DNA of 64,000 nt. Origin: Methanospirillum hungatei. GTDB taxonomy: Archaea; Halobacteriota; Methanomicrobia; Methanomicrobiales; Methanospirillaceae. Each line of letters starts with the position of its first letter. Positions within the stretch are counted from its first letter, which is position 1. The DNA is taken from the NCBI RefSeq assembly GCF_019263745.1, contig NZ_CP077107.1:2232001-2296000 (forward strand). The letters run 5' to 3'. Below, one piece after another: positions 26,280-34,484 of this stretch. The position numbers were made by a program, and so were the translations under genes. Under the pieces are notes generated by a model. It did no database searches. It was not told where the DNA came from and saw only the letters and a list, made by a program, of their open reading frames with translations.

Positions 26280-26879
26280 TTATTTAGCCCGGTTAGCATT
26301 AGCCCGGACAGATGGACGACACTTTTCGGTACCTATCCCACGTCTGCGCATGCCACGGCCCTTAACACCAGCACTTGTCAATCCACGCTCACTTCGGCCT
26401 CGGTGACCTGGTTTGGAGATCCAACCAAGAGTGTCATCGTTCACGATAGATGGGTGATGTGGATCGAGCAGAATGACTTCATACCATTTCTGGCGTCCGT
26501 CTTCACCAACCCAGTATGAGTTGAGAACTTCCATGTTTGGATATTTCCTACAGGCGCGCTCCTCTGCAATCCGCTGGATACTCTTACCCATGGTCTTGCG
26601 GTTCACACCCATCCGGGCGGTCCGACGCCCACGAACGTATCTGCCAGTCCGGCGTCCACCACGTCGTACTTTGACACGGACTACTACGACACCCTGTTTT
26701 GCCTTATATCCGAGGGCGCGTGCACGGTCGATACGAGTTGGTCTGCGGACACGGACTACACTTCCTTCCCGGCGCCATACCTGCATCCGCTCCCAAAGGA
26801 GGGCCTTGACTCCGGTCTCATCAGGGACTTTCCATGCATCCCTGACATATGCATACATCGATTTTGTCATGCGGTTCAC
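26280..26879 (-). CDS. rpl15e: Ribosomal protein L15e
   Basis: Protein of 199 residues, very basic, with the L15e hallmarks [34 protein letters not shown] and the C-terminal [20 protein letters not shown]. Large-subunit protein. First gene of the superoperon; a TATA-like element lies at 26953-26961 and two hairpins sit in the presumed leader, the closer one 8 nt from the start codon (26879). Confidence 0.97.
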   Translation of the reverse strand: MNRMTKSMYAYVRDAWKVPDETGVKALLWERMQVWRREGSVVRVRRPTRIDRARALGYKAKQGVVVVRVKVRRGGRRTGRYVRGRRTARMGVNRKTMGKSIQRIAEERACRKYPNMEVLNSYWVGEDGRQKWYEVILLDPHHPSIVNDDTLGWISKPGHRGRSERGLTSAGVKGRGMRRRGIGTEKCRPSVRANANRAK

Positions 26880-26886
26880 CAGGTTC

Positions 26887-26927
26887 AGCCTGAAATCAGG
26901 CTACATTCCTAACGGGACGGATCCCGA
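26887..26927 (-). promoter_or_regulatory. Two hairpins in the L15e leader
   Basis: A perfect 7-bp inverted repeat (AGCCTGA/TCAGGCT, 26887-26902) lies just upstream of the L15e start codon, and a second hairpin (CGGGA/TCCCG, 26913-26927) lies further upstream. Both fall inside the presumed 5' leader of the ribosomal-protein-led superoperon. Such paired structures could serve feedback control of translation by L15e. This is inferred from position and symmetry only. Confidence 0.4.
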
Positions 26928-26952
26928 AAGTCCATTACAGGTCTATCAGACA

Positions 26953-26961
26953 GAATATATA
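26953..26961 (-). promoter_or_regulatory. TATA-like element of the L15e superoperon
   Basis: On the minus strand the A/T run GGTATATATTC lies about 75 bp before the L15e start codon, between the moaC stop and L15e. A purine-rich stretch just upstream could be the BRE. A start of transcription about 25 bp downstream would give a leader of roughly 50 nt that includes both hairpins. Confidence 0.5.
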
Positions 26962-26980
26962 CCTGCCTTAAGCAGGGTGA

Positions 26981-27451
26981 TTATAATTCATGCTTGACTT
27001 TTTCCAAAACTCTGATATCAGTGATACCGGTCACCGGGTACTGGCCTTTTTCATCCTTTTCTGCAGATTTTACCATGTCCCAAATGGTAAGCAGGGCAGT
27101 GCTGACCCCGACAAGTGCTTCCATTTCAACACCGGTTTTCCCTGCTGATATCACAGTAACAATAGCTGAAATTCCGGATTCTGTATAATCAAACGTGATA
27201 TCTATGCCGTGAACAGGTATAGCATGACACATGGGTATGATCCGGGGAGTATCTTTAATAGCCAGCGTTGCAGCAACCCGTGCGGTAGCCAGCACATTTC
27301 CTTTGACAACCGTCCCATCTCGTATCGCAGCCAGAGTGTCCGGCCGGAGATTAATTGTTCCGGTTGCAATTGCTTTTCTATATACCTCTCCTTTTGAGGA
27401 AACATCCACCATTCTGGCACGGTCGTCATCAAGATGTGTAAAGACTGGCAT
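26981..27451 (-). CDS. moaC: Cyclic pyranopterin monophosphate synthase MoaC
   Basis: Protein of 156 residues. Family motifs KGNVLATARVAATLAIKDT, the PMCHAIPVHGIDI segment with the conserved Cys-His, and GKTGVEMEALVGVSTALLT are intact, including the active-site region around the MDD/Lys residues near the end. It makes the precursor of molybdopterin, required here for formylmethanofuran dehydrogenase and formate dehydrogenase of a methanogen. The start ATG overlaps the stop of nnr (TAATG). A small hairpin (26963-26977) just beyond the stop may end its transcript. Confidence 0.95.
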   Translation of the reverse strand: MPVFTHLDDDRARMVDVSSKGEVYRKAIATGTINLRPDTLAAIRDGTVVKGNVLATARVAATLAIKDTPRIIPMCHAIPVHGIDITFDYTESGISAIVTVISAGKTGVEMEALVGVSTALLTIWDMVKSAEKDEKGQYPVTGITDIRVLEKVKHEL

Positions 27452-28890
27452 TATTCTCCCTCAAGGGTTCTCCTGAACAATACTTGAGGTATTGCCGTAA
27501 TGAGATCACGTGCGGTCATCCCATATCCATGGGTGTTTGTTATCATCTCACCAGCGCACCCGGTTGCATATGCTCCAATACATGCTGCATCAAAGGCGGA
27601 AAGATGTACCATAAGAGCAGCACAGACTCCTGCGAGGACATCCCCGGTTCCTCCTGTAGTCATGGCCGGAGTTCCGGTCTGGTTAAATCGAATCCGTTTT
27701 GTATCACTGATAACGTCAACCGGCCCCTTGAGAAGGACTGTTCCGGGTATGTCTGAATTTCTGACTGCATGAGCCCGATCATAAGGAGTCAATCCCGGAT
27801 CTCTTCCGGTTATCCGGGTGAATTCTCCCGCGTGGGGAGTATAGAGTGATTCATGTGCATGCGGGAGTGGTGTTCGGAGGCTATCAGCATCAAATACTCC
27901 TTTTTTCACATGTTCAGAACATGTGAGAATCACCTCGTGAGCGTCTGGACCAAGTCCCGGACCACAGAGCACAACATTGGAACGGTCGCACAGGGGGATA
28001 ATGGTGTCAAGATCGATCTGTGTAATTGTGTCTCCAGAAGTGGGAATATGGATGAGATCTGGTTCTGGCAGATAATGAGGGGTTACGATTCTGACGATAT
28101 CGGCACCTGCCCGGAGTGCAGCTAGACCAGAAAGCCATGGTGCTCCCTGGTAGGGGCCACCCCCGATGACGAGTATCTCACCTCCAACCCCTTTGTGAAC
28201 ATTCTGTTTCCGTCCCTGCATAAGCAGAAGATCTCCGGATCCCGTTCCAATTTCTGCAAGAATGGGGATTCCGATATCATACACCTCTGAATCCTTTACT
28301 TTCGGACGATGAAATGCACAAATCCGGTCTGGTATTATTCCCGTGGAGGGCAGATCTGCACAGAGAACTGGAGCCTGTGACTGATTTGTAAGATCAATAC
28401 ATGTTTTCAGAGGTTCTCTGACAGTACCGGTCCCTCCGGTTCCTAGTAATGCATCAACGATCAGATCAGCCTTAGAAAATATATCGAGATGATGGAGTAG
28501 ATCTTCTCTGCACCGAAACCTGATGCTTCGGACATTACAATGGTTTAATCGCTCAAGCTGACACCTGGTCGATCTGGTCTGGTTCCCGGAGTCATACCAG
28601 AGGACGGTCACTTCTGCTTCCCTGCTCAGGTGACGGGCTGCAACTAGGCCATCTCCTCCATTATTTCCACTTCCACAAAGGATCAGAACTATTCCGGCAT
28701 GATACTCCTGTGCAACCAGGGAGAGAGCGGTCCCGGCTGATTCCATAAGTTCAAGCCCCGAGATGCCAAGAGATTGCGCGTTGTGGTCAATTCGTCGCAT
28801 CTCTTCTGGGATTATGAGATCCAGGCAGGCAAATTCTGAATATCGGGTCAAATCGTCAGGAAATGGCTGATGTTGCATATGGATCGTCAT
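27451..28890 (-). CDS. nnr: Bifunctional NAD(P)H-hydrate epimerase/dehydratase
   Basis: Protein of 479 residues from the ATG at 28890, which has a strong AAGGAG ribosome site 6 nt before it; the longer frame to 28935 is therefore not used. The N-terminal YjeF/NnrE domain (LCGSGNNGGDGLVAARHLS) epimerises damaged NAD(P)H hydrate. The C-terminal ribokinase-like NnrD domain (LVIGGGPYQGAPWLSG, later TTGGTGDVLAGVCAALM) dehydrates the S form using ATP or ADP. Repair of nicotinamide cofactors. Divergent from the recJ-like gene with 78 bp between the start codons. Confidence 0.93.
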   Translation of the reverse strand: MTIHMQHQPFPDDLTRYSEFACLDLIIPEEMRRIDHNAQSLGISGLELMESAGTALSLVAQEYHAGIVLILCGSGNNGGDGLVAARHLSREAEVTVLWYDSGNQTRSTRCQLERLNHCNVRSIRFRCREDLLHHLDIFSKADLIVDALLGTGGTGTVREPLKTCIDLTNQSQAPVLCADLPSTGIIPDRICAFHRPKVKDSEVYDIGIPILAEIGTGSGDLLLMQGRKQNVHKGVGGEILVIGGGPYQGAPWLSGLAALRAGADIVRIVTPHYLPEPDLIHIPTSGDTITQIDLDTIIPLCDRSNVVLCGPGLGPDAHEVILTCSEHVKKGVFDADSLRTPLPHAHESLYTPHAGEFTRITGRDPGLTPYDRAHAVRNSDIPGTVLLKGPVDVISDTKRIRFNQTGTPAMTTGGTGDVLAGVCAALMVHLSAFDAACIGAYATGCAGEMITNTHGYGMTARDLITAIPQVLFRRTLEGE

Positions 28891-28968
28891 CGAATCTCCT
28901 TCTGCACAATAATATATGTGTCCCATGATACACATCCCTCTTCTTCTGGAGCAGGCAATAGTACCTGA

Positions 28969-30354
28969 ATGAGTTTAGAGGAGGATATCAGGGCAGCTGC
29001 AGATGCAATCCGCTCTTGTGAGGAGGTTACCATCATCTCACATATTGATGCGGATGGTATCAGCAGTGAGGCCATTCTGGCCCAGGCTCTCAGTCGTGAG
29101 GGAATCCATGTATCCACGACATTTGTCCGTCAGCTTGATCCCCTGACTCTTGATCAGATCCCAAATAACTCCTCACTGAAGATATTTTCCGACCTTGGTT
29201 CTGGTCAACAGCAGATGCTCATCGAAAAAGGGCTGGATCCTTCAAAGACAATTATAATCGATCACCATGTCAGCCAACCGGCAGAAGGAGGCGATCCATT
29301 TATTGAAGTGAATTGTCTCAATCATGGTCATGAGAAGATGAGTGCAGCCGGGGTATCATATCTGCTGGCCAGGGAATTGGATCCAATATACCGTGACCTT
29401 GCAAAGCTGGCAATTATTGGGAATATTGGTGATATGATGGACAGGGAACATCTGTGTCTTATCGGTCCGGCTCGGGAAATATTACATGATGGTATCCATC
29501 ATGGAACTGTTGAACTGTGGGAACGTGATCTCAACATTTATGGTATTTCCACACGGCCTCTCCCCCAGTCCTTAGCATATTCTGATGATATGGAAATACC
29601 TGGCGTGAGCAGGGATCCGGATGGTGCAGGAAAATTCCTGGAACGAATTGGGATTAAACCCCTGCAGCCAAACAGATGGCCGGTCTGGGAAGAACTCTCA
29701 TTTGATCAGAAACAACAGGTCTGTTCAGCAGTTATTGAGCAGATGATGGCACATGGGAAAGATACCAGCCGCCTGTTTGCTGATCATTATATCTTTCCGG
29801 ATGAGGATCGTCATCAGGCATCACTTCGGAATGCATCAGAGTTTGCGACCATGCTCAACTCCTGTGGGAGATGGCAGCGGCCAGAGCTCGGTGGTTCGAT
29901 CTGTCGTGGAGACCGGGTGGTAGCATACCGGGAAGCTGAACATATGCTCCGGAACCACCGAAGTAAAATCAGGGAGGTTATGCTTTATATCACCGAGACG
30001 GGTGTTACTGAGCTATCTCATATGCTCTATCTTCATGTTGGCGGGAGGTTTCCTGATACGATTGTTGGAATTGGTGCAGGGATGGCATTATCAAGGCTCA
30101 ATCCAGAAAAGCCAATCCTCATAATGTGTGAGGATTCTCTTGATCCTTCCATGACGAAGATCTCAATGAGGACCAGGCCTGAAGTGGTGAGTAAAGGAGT
30201 TGATCTCCAGCAGGCACTTACCCTGGCATGCGAGGGTAGGGAAGGATGTTCCGGAGGGGGTCACCGGATTGCTGCTGGAGCTTTTATCCCCCGTGAGCTT
30301 GAGCGTGCATTTATCGAAGATGTCAACCGAATATTAGCGCAGCAATATGCTTAG
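28969..30354 (+). CDS. RecJ-like DHH-family exonuclease
   Basis: Protein of 461 residues of the archaeal RecJ/GAN type. DHH motifs: ISHIDADGI (about 24-32), NIGDMMDR and IIDHHVSQP (the DHH triad, near 97-103). The C-terminal DHHA1 substrate-binding domain ends with the GGGHRIAAGAFI signature. Members are single-strand-specific exonucleases that can associate with the GINS/MCM replication complex. It divides a 78-bp intergenic region with nnr. Its 3' end overlaps the PUA gene by 8 bp. Confidence 0.9.
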   Translation: MSLEEDIRAAADAIRSCEEVTIISHIDADGISSEAILAQALSREGIHVSTTFVRQLDPLTLDQIPNNSSLKIFSDLGSGQQQMLIEKGLDPSKTIIIDHHVSQPAEGGDPFIEVNCLNHGHEKMSAAGVSYLLARELDPIYRDLAKLAIIGNIGDMMDREHLCLIGPAREILHDGIHHGTVELWERDLNIYGISTRPLPQSLAYSDDMEIPGVSRDPDGAGKFLERIGIKPLQPNRWPVWEELSFDQKQQVCSAVIEQMMAHGKDTSRLFADHYIFPDEDRHQASLRNASEFATMLNSCGRWQRPELGGSICRGDRVVAYREAEHMLRNHRSKIREVMLYITETGVTELSHMLYLHVGGRFPDTIVGIGAGMALSRLNPEKPILIMCEDSLDPSMTKISMRTRPEVVSKGVDLQQALTLACEGREGCSGGGHRIAAGAFIPRELERAFIEDVNRILAQQYA

Positions 30355-30805
30355 TCGTGTCAGGACCATCGCTGATCTTCAGTTTGGCAGGGGAATCGGG
30401 GGACAGTTGTTCCCTGATTCCTGCAGGTTTATCACTTCCCGAAGAGGCGGAGTCCGTCAGGTTCTCCTTGAGGGCAAACGGCTCGCAACTCTCCGGGCCC
30501 ATGACGGACGTCTCACACTTGGATTAGCCGGTGCGAAACGCCTGCATGATGCCCTCCCCGGACAAACCGGACGAGTGGAGGTCAGGGCTGATGTGCTCTC
30601 GTTCATTGCCTCCGGAAAGAATCTTTTCAGTCGCCACGTGGTCAGGGTGGATCCGGGAATCCATGCTGGTGATGAGGTAGTGATAACAGATGGAGAAGGT
30701 CGGTTTGTTGCTATTGGAGAAGCTATTCTCTCCGGGCCTGAGATGATGGCCTCTGAAACCGGGATGGCAGTATCGGTCAGACACGGCATACAAAAAGAGG
30801 AATAA
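30347..30805 (+). CDS. PUA-domain RNA-binding protein
   Basis: Protein of 152 residues. The C-terminal 75 residues form a PUA domain (GRVEVRADVLSFIASGKNLF, VRVDPGIHAGDEVVITDGEG, AIGEAILSGPEM). The N-terminal half is a small basic domain found in the archaeal PUA proteins related to the C-terminal part of archaeosine tRNA-guanine transglycosylase. Probably binds tRNA or rRNA; no catalytic domain is present. Same operon as RecJ-like and NAC, two bases ahead of the latter. Confidence 0.85.
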   Translation: MLSRVRTIADLQFGRGIGGQLFPDSCRFITSRRGGVRQVLLEGKRLATLRAHDGRLTLGLAGAKRLHDALPGQTGRVEVRADVLSFIASGKNLFSRHVVRVDPGIHAGDEVVITDGEGRFVAIGEAILSGPEMMASETGMAVSVRHGIQKEE

Positions 30806-30807
30806 TC

Positions 30808-31143
30808 ATGTTACCTGGAATGAATCCCCGCAAAATGAAACAGATGATGAAACAACTCGGAATGGATATCAAACCTATCGAGGATGTGCAGGAGATTGTA
30901 ATTACTACCCCGACCGGACGATATGTGTTTGACCAGGCCGAGGTAGCGGTCATGAAGATGCAGGGGGTTGTAACCTGGCAGATCACTGGAGAGCCACGGT
31001 TTGAAGAGGCGGACGCTGTGATTCCTGAGGAAGATGTTGCCCTTGTTGCAGAACAGGCAAATGTTCCTTCAGAAGCAGCAAAAGCAGCCCTTGTCGAGAC
31101 GAAAGGAGATATTGCAGAAGCGATCCTTCGTCTGTCTTCATGA
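30808..31143 (+). CDS. nac: Nascent polypeptide-associated complex protein (aNAC)
   Basis: Protein of 111 residues. The NAC beta-barrel strand region is IEDVQEIVITTPTGRYVFDQ with VAVMKMQGVVTWQITGEP, and the C-terminal UBA domain is ALVAEQANVPSEAAKAALVE followed by GDIAEAILRL. The N-terminus (MNPRKMKQMMKQLGMDI) is the usual ribosome-binding segment. Homodimeric chaperone at the ribosomal exit tunnel. ATGA overlap with trmI. Confidence 0.95.
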   Translation: MLPGMNPRKMKQMMKQLGMDIKPIEDVQEIVITTPTGRYVFDQAEVAVMKMQGVVTWQITGEPRFEEADAVIPEEDVALVAEQANVPSEAAKAALVETKGDIAEAILRLSS

Positions 31144-31865
31144 TTTCCGCTGGGGACCGGGTCATCCTGTCAGGAAAAGGGAAAACCTATCTTGTTCGAG
31201 CAGGGGATGGGAGTCTTGGAACCGATCTTGGGATGGTGGAGCTCTCCCTTCTCATCGGGAAAGAGCCCGGAGATGTGATTGCAACTCGGTCCGGAAAAGA
31301 ACTTGTATTACGCCTTCCCAGGGCTACAGACTTTTTTGAACAGGCAAAACGGAGCGGAGCTCCCATGCTCCCCCGTGATATCGGGCTTGTGATAGGCCTT
31401 ACGGGAATGAATAAGCAGGATCATGTTCTTGATGCGGGAACCGGGAGTGGTGTTGCTGCTGTATTTTTTGCCGGAGTGGCAGGGAAAGTAACAACCTGTG
31501 AGCGTCGTGAGGAATTCTTTCGGATAGCTTTTGATAATATTCATGAAACGGGGCTTACAAATATTGACGTGGTTAACCAGGATGTCCTGGAGGTGGATGG
31601 GATTTTTGATATTGTCCATCTTGACCTTGGTATAACCGGGGAACATGTACGTCATGCGTATTCCCTAATTCGTCCTGGTGGGTACCTGGTCTGTTATACT
31701 CCGTTCTTTGAACAGATGGGTGTGGTGTATGACACCGCTTCCGAAATGTTTTCAGATGTCTGTGCGTATGAAAGCATTATGCGGGATATGGATCGAAGTG
31801 ATCGGGGAACACGGCCTTCGACGAAAGTGTGTCATAGCGGATATCTGACGGTTGCAAGAAAATAA
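31140..31865 (+). CDS. trmI: tRNA (adenine-N1)-methyltransferase TrmI
   Basis: Protein of 241 residues: an N-terminal small beta domain (ISAGDRVILSGKGKTYLVRA), the SAM-binding motif VLDAGTGSGVAAVFFAGV and the catalytic HLDLGI region, which together match archaeal TrmI that makes m1A at positions 57/58. A decayed copy of its last 48 codons lies 258 bp downstream (32123-32263). A product of a short duplication is therefore visible next to the intact gene. Confidence 0.92.
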   Translation: MISAGDRVILSGKGKTYLVRAGDGSLGTDLGMVELSLLIGKEPGDVIATRSGKELVLRLPRATDFFEQAKRSGAPMLPRDIGLVIGLTGMNKQDHVLDAGTGSGVAAVFFAGVAGKVTTCERREEFFRIAFDNIHETGLTNIDVVNQDVLEVDGIFDIVHLDLGITGEHVRHAYSLIRPGGYLVCYTPFFEQMGVVYDTASEMFSDVCAYESIMRDMDRSDRGTRPSTKVCHSGYLTVARK

Positions 31866-31901
31866 ACGAACACTAAAAAAGAGCAATTATTGGATATTTT
31901 C

Positions 31902-32111
31902 CTAGACCTTTTTTAGAGGAAATGCGTCATTATTCATTATAGATGCACAGTTTCCAGTTGCTCGTATGACAAGAAGCCCGCAGTTTTGAGCATGGGTAAT
32001 TACATTTTCTTTTTTATGAATAAAGACACCAGTTCTGTAAATTTTTTTATCATAATATCCAGCAACCATTCCTTGAGATGACTGAGCCTTGATATGAAAT
32101 GAGCGGTATTC
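31902..32111 (-). pseudogene. 3' remnant of a protein gene, family unknown
   Basis: On the minus strand an open frame of 69 codons with no start codon near its 5' limit runs from 32111 to a TAG at 31902-31904. The deduced peptide is protein-like: QSSQGMVAGYYDKKIYRTGV, KENVITHAQNCGLLVIRATG, CASIMNNDAFPLKKV. The upstream limit is a stop codon only 9 bp from the edge of the trmI copy, so the gene seems cut there. It looks like the C-terminal end of a larger enzyme, but I cannot name the family. Confidence 0.45.
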
Positions 32112-32122
32112 TCAGTTTTTAA

Positions 32123-32263
32123 GATGGGTGTGGTCTATGGACCCAAACCTTGGATTATTCCATAGATTTCTGCGTATGGGGTCATAATGCAGGACATGGA
32201 CCGGTTATTCGATGAACACCTTTTGAAGACGGTGTGTCACAGAAAGCATCAATTGGTTGCGAG
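32123..32263 (+). pseudogene. Degenerate copy of the trmI 3' end
   Basis: Translating from 32124 gives MGVVY, then a TAG in place of one codon, AYGVIMQDMDR, and TVCHRKHQLVAR, matching trmI residues MGVVYDT...AYESIMRDMDR...KVCHSGYLTVAR (nucleotides 31715-31859) in order and spacing. DNA identity is clear but reduced to roughly two thirds by eye. The copy has no start region and carries an in-frame stop, so it is dead. Confidence 0.75.
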
Positions 32264-32432
32264 GGGGTATTGTTTGGTTCCCGGATAGCTCGTTCATTAA
32301 CGATGATCTGTTGGATGTGCGATATTCTTGTGAAGGGGCTATTGAGGGATAGTATAAGAGAGATAACAAAAATCTCCCTCAAAGATGATATATCCAAAAA
32401 AGTACGTATAATTAGATTGGTTCTTGGTTATT

Positions 32433-33002
32433 ATGTCAGATTCAGATAAGAAACAATATCATATTTGTGTTAAAGGAAAAGTCCAAAGGGTTTGGTTTCG
32501 TGATAAAATTGAGGATCTTGCAGATGATCTTGGATTAACCGGGTATGTTCAAAACCAGTCCGCGAAAGATGGGGTCATTGTCGTTGAGAGCGAGGATGAA
32601 ATAATCACCCATTTTGTATCGTTTATCCGGAATATTCCTCCCCCTATAAAAATAAAATCCATTGATGTTTCTGAGCGACCATATTCTGGAACGTTCTCAG
32701 AGTTTACTATCATTCGAGGAGAGATGATGGAAGAACTTTCAGAAAGGTTTGATTCTGCAATATATTACTTAAATAATATCGATATAAAGCAGGATAAGAT
32801 GCTTGGTAAGCAGGATCAAATGGTCGAGAAGCAGAATACTGTTATTGGACTTCAAATAGAGACATTAAATGAGATTAAAGGGGTACGTAAAGATTTTCAG
32901 AAAACATTTACCGAAGAGTTGATTGAGATCCGTGGCGAGATCCGGGAACTACGGACAGCCATGATACAAGCCGGGTACCTGAAGAAAGCAGATGTACAAT
33001 AA
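32433..33002 (+). CDS. Acylphosphatase-domain protein with C-terminal coiled coil
   Basis: Protein of 189 residues from the ATG at 32433 (the longer frame starts at a TTG). Residues 8-95 are an acylphosphatase domain with the phosphate loop GKVQRVWFR and the catalytic Arg23 and Asn41 (GYVQNQSAKDGV). The usual GVGFR or GVWFR loop here has Arg before Val (VQRVWFR). Residues 100-185 form a long charged coiled coil with quasi-repeats (KQDKMLGKQDQMVEKQNTVI). Ordinary acylphosphatases are about 90 residues, so the coiled coil is an added module, perhaps for oligomerisation. Confidence 0.8.
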   Translation: MSDSDKKQYHICVKGKVQRVWFRDKIEDLADDLGLTGYVQNQSAKDGVIVVESEDEIITHFVSFIRNIPPPIKIKSIDVSERPYSGTFSEFTIIRGEMMEELSERFDSAIYYLNNIDIKQDKMLGKQDQMVEKQNTVIGLQIETLNEIKGVRKDFQKTFTEELIEIRGEIRELRTAMIQAGYLKKADVQ

Positions 33003-33165
33003 TATGCCTTAATATCACGAATAATCGATTTATGTTTTTTTAATCATTCGCGTCTTTTTTTCTGGTTTTCATTGTGATGCATAAGAGAAATTGGTATTTC
33101 CTAATGAGAGATTCGATCAGACAATTAGATCAGATATCGACATTTGCCGAATTTTTCTCTGGGAA

Positions 33166-33241
33166 ACTATTTATTAGGATACTCACAACCTTGTTTTGTT
33201 GATGCTGAGAGTATCAGCATGAAATGTAGGAGGAAATTTAC
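33166..33241 (+). promoter_or_regulatory. Promoter, 5' stem-loop and ribosome site of the envelope protein gene
   Basis: A TATA-like ACTATTTATTA (33166-33176) predicts transcription starting near 33198. A perfect 7-bp stem with a 5-nt loop (ATGCTGA/TCAGCAT, 33202-33220) would then lie almost at the mRNA 5' end. AGGAGG (33228-33233) follows, 8 nt before a GTG start. The combination of strong ribosome site and terminal stem-loop is what one expects of a stable, abundant mRNA. Confidence 0.6.
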
Positions 33242-34324
33242 GTGAAGTTCGGATACGCAATTGTTCTTGCACTGGTTGCACTTGTTGCGGTCAGCGGGTT
33301 TGCATCAGCAGACCGTCTCCCGTCTCAGGTCCCAGAAAACCAGATTTTTACCATTGACACCCTTATCGATGTCACTGGTGCAGTCAGCGAAGAAAGCGAA
33401 ATGCAGTGGACCCTTGATGACCAGAGCTGGAAGAAGACCACTCTGACACAGGACACAACTCAGGCTGGATGGACTCCAAACGCATGGGTAGCAACAGCAC
33501 TTAACAATGCAAAGGCAACAGACGTTACTGTTTCCTATAATGCAGATGGGACTATTTCAAAACTTGTTGTCTCTGACTGGATGCTTACCAAGGTAGTTAA
33601 CCCAGCACAGGATGAGGACTACACTTACGCAGACCTTATCGCTGAAATTGAGGATGAATCTGATGCATACAGTGAGTCTACCTCAACCGATAAGGGTTAT
33701 ATTCACAACAGCAAGCTCAACCCAACCGAAGAGATCATGATCCTGACCTGGACCGACTCTCTCCGCACCAACGGTGGCAAGTTGTCACTCAACAAGAACA
33801 TTGACTTTGACTCACAGAACAAGGGCAAGGGCCTTTCCAACCTCGAAGTTGAGAAAGTTCTGACCTATGCAAGCACCGAAGGTGCACACCTTGTCGGAGC
33901 AGAGGAATGGACTCTTGATGTCGCAGGCAACTGGGAAACCTCAGCTGACACCATCCGCTGTGTCTTTGCATCCTCTGCAAGCGAGTACTTCCCGGCATTC
34001 TGTAATGTCGTCAAGGCAAAGAGCGAACTTGTTAACATCAACAGTGCACAGATCTCCACCAAGGGAGCTGTCCGCAGTGTTGCAAACGAAGGCACTATTC
34101 CAGCAATGCTGAACTACCAGATCGCAGTCACCCCTGACAGCAACTCTGGCAGTGGATTTGCAGACGGTACTGTCAAGACCATGTTCGGCGGCTCCATCAT
34201 GGAAGCACGTGACAAGAACGACCAGACCTCAGCAACCAACAACTGGAAGGACTCTGCATCCGTCACTGGCGGAATCAAGAACTTCCAGAAGACCTTCAAC
34301 TACGAATCAGGATTTAAGTTCTAA
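33242..34324 (+). CDS. Abundant secreted envelope protein, candidate sheath-type protein
   Basis: Protein of 360 residues with a GTG start and a classical signal peptide (IVLALVALVAVSGFASA, cleavage before DRLPS). The mature part is rich in Thr, Ser, Asn and Asp with alternating beta-strand patterns and no membrane helix. Two cysteines (RCVF...AFCN) are spaced 15 residues apart and conserved in the paralogue at 36986. Codon use is strongly skewed to C-ending codons (AAC, GAC, ATC, AAG), unlike its neighbours, indicating very high expression. Size, secretion, abundance and paralogy fit the major sheath protein of Methanospirillum (MspA/SH type), but I cannot verify this by search; an S-layer-like protein is the alternative. 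It has no N-x-S/T sequon except N-P-T. Confidence 0.5.
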   Translation: MKFGYAIVLALVALVAVSGFASADRLPSQVPENQIFTIDTLIDVTGAVSEESEMQWTLDDQSWKKTTLTQDTTQAGWTPNAWVATALNNAKATDVTVSYNADGTISKLVVSDWMLTKVVNPAQDEDYTYADLIAEIEDESDAYSESTSTDKGYIHNSKLNPTEEIMILTWTDSLRTNGGKLSLNKNIDFDSQNKGKGLSNLEVEKVLTYASTEGAHLVGAEEWTLDVAGNWETSADTIRCVFASSASEYFPAFCNVVKAKSELVNINSAQISTKGAVRSVANEGTIPAMLNYQIAVTPDSNSGSGFADGTVKTMFGGSIMEARDKNDQTSATNNWKDSASVTGGIKNFQKTFNYESGFKF

Positions 34325-34339
34325 TACTTAAATCTCTGA

Positions 34340-34352
34340 TTTTAACTTTTTT
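34340..34352 (+). terminator. T-rich terminator of the envelope protein gene
   Basis: About 15 bp after the TAA, the run GATTTTAACTTTTTT gives two T tracts (T4 and T6), the usual intrinsic stop signal for archaeal RNA polymerase. No stable hairpin precedes it. Confidence 0.35.
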
Positions 34353-34484
34353 AATTCCTGGCTTTTCGCTCGAAGTTTTTATCTTTTACAGAATTATTTC
34401 AGGTTTGTGCCTAAAACCGTTTTTCAAACCTTCGCACTCTGAAGAAAAATTGATATGTGGTTTTAAGGATACGTATTGGGTAGT

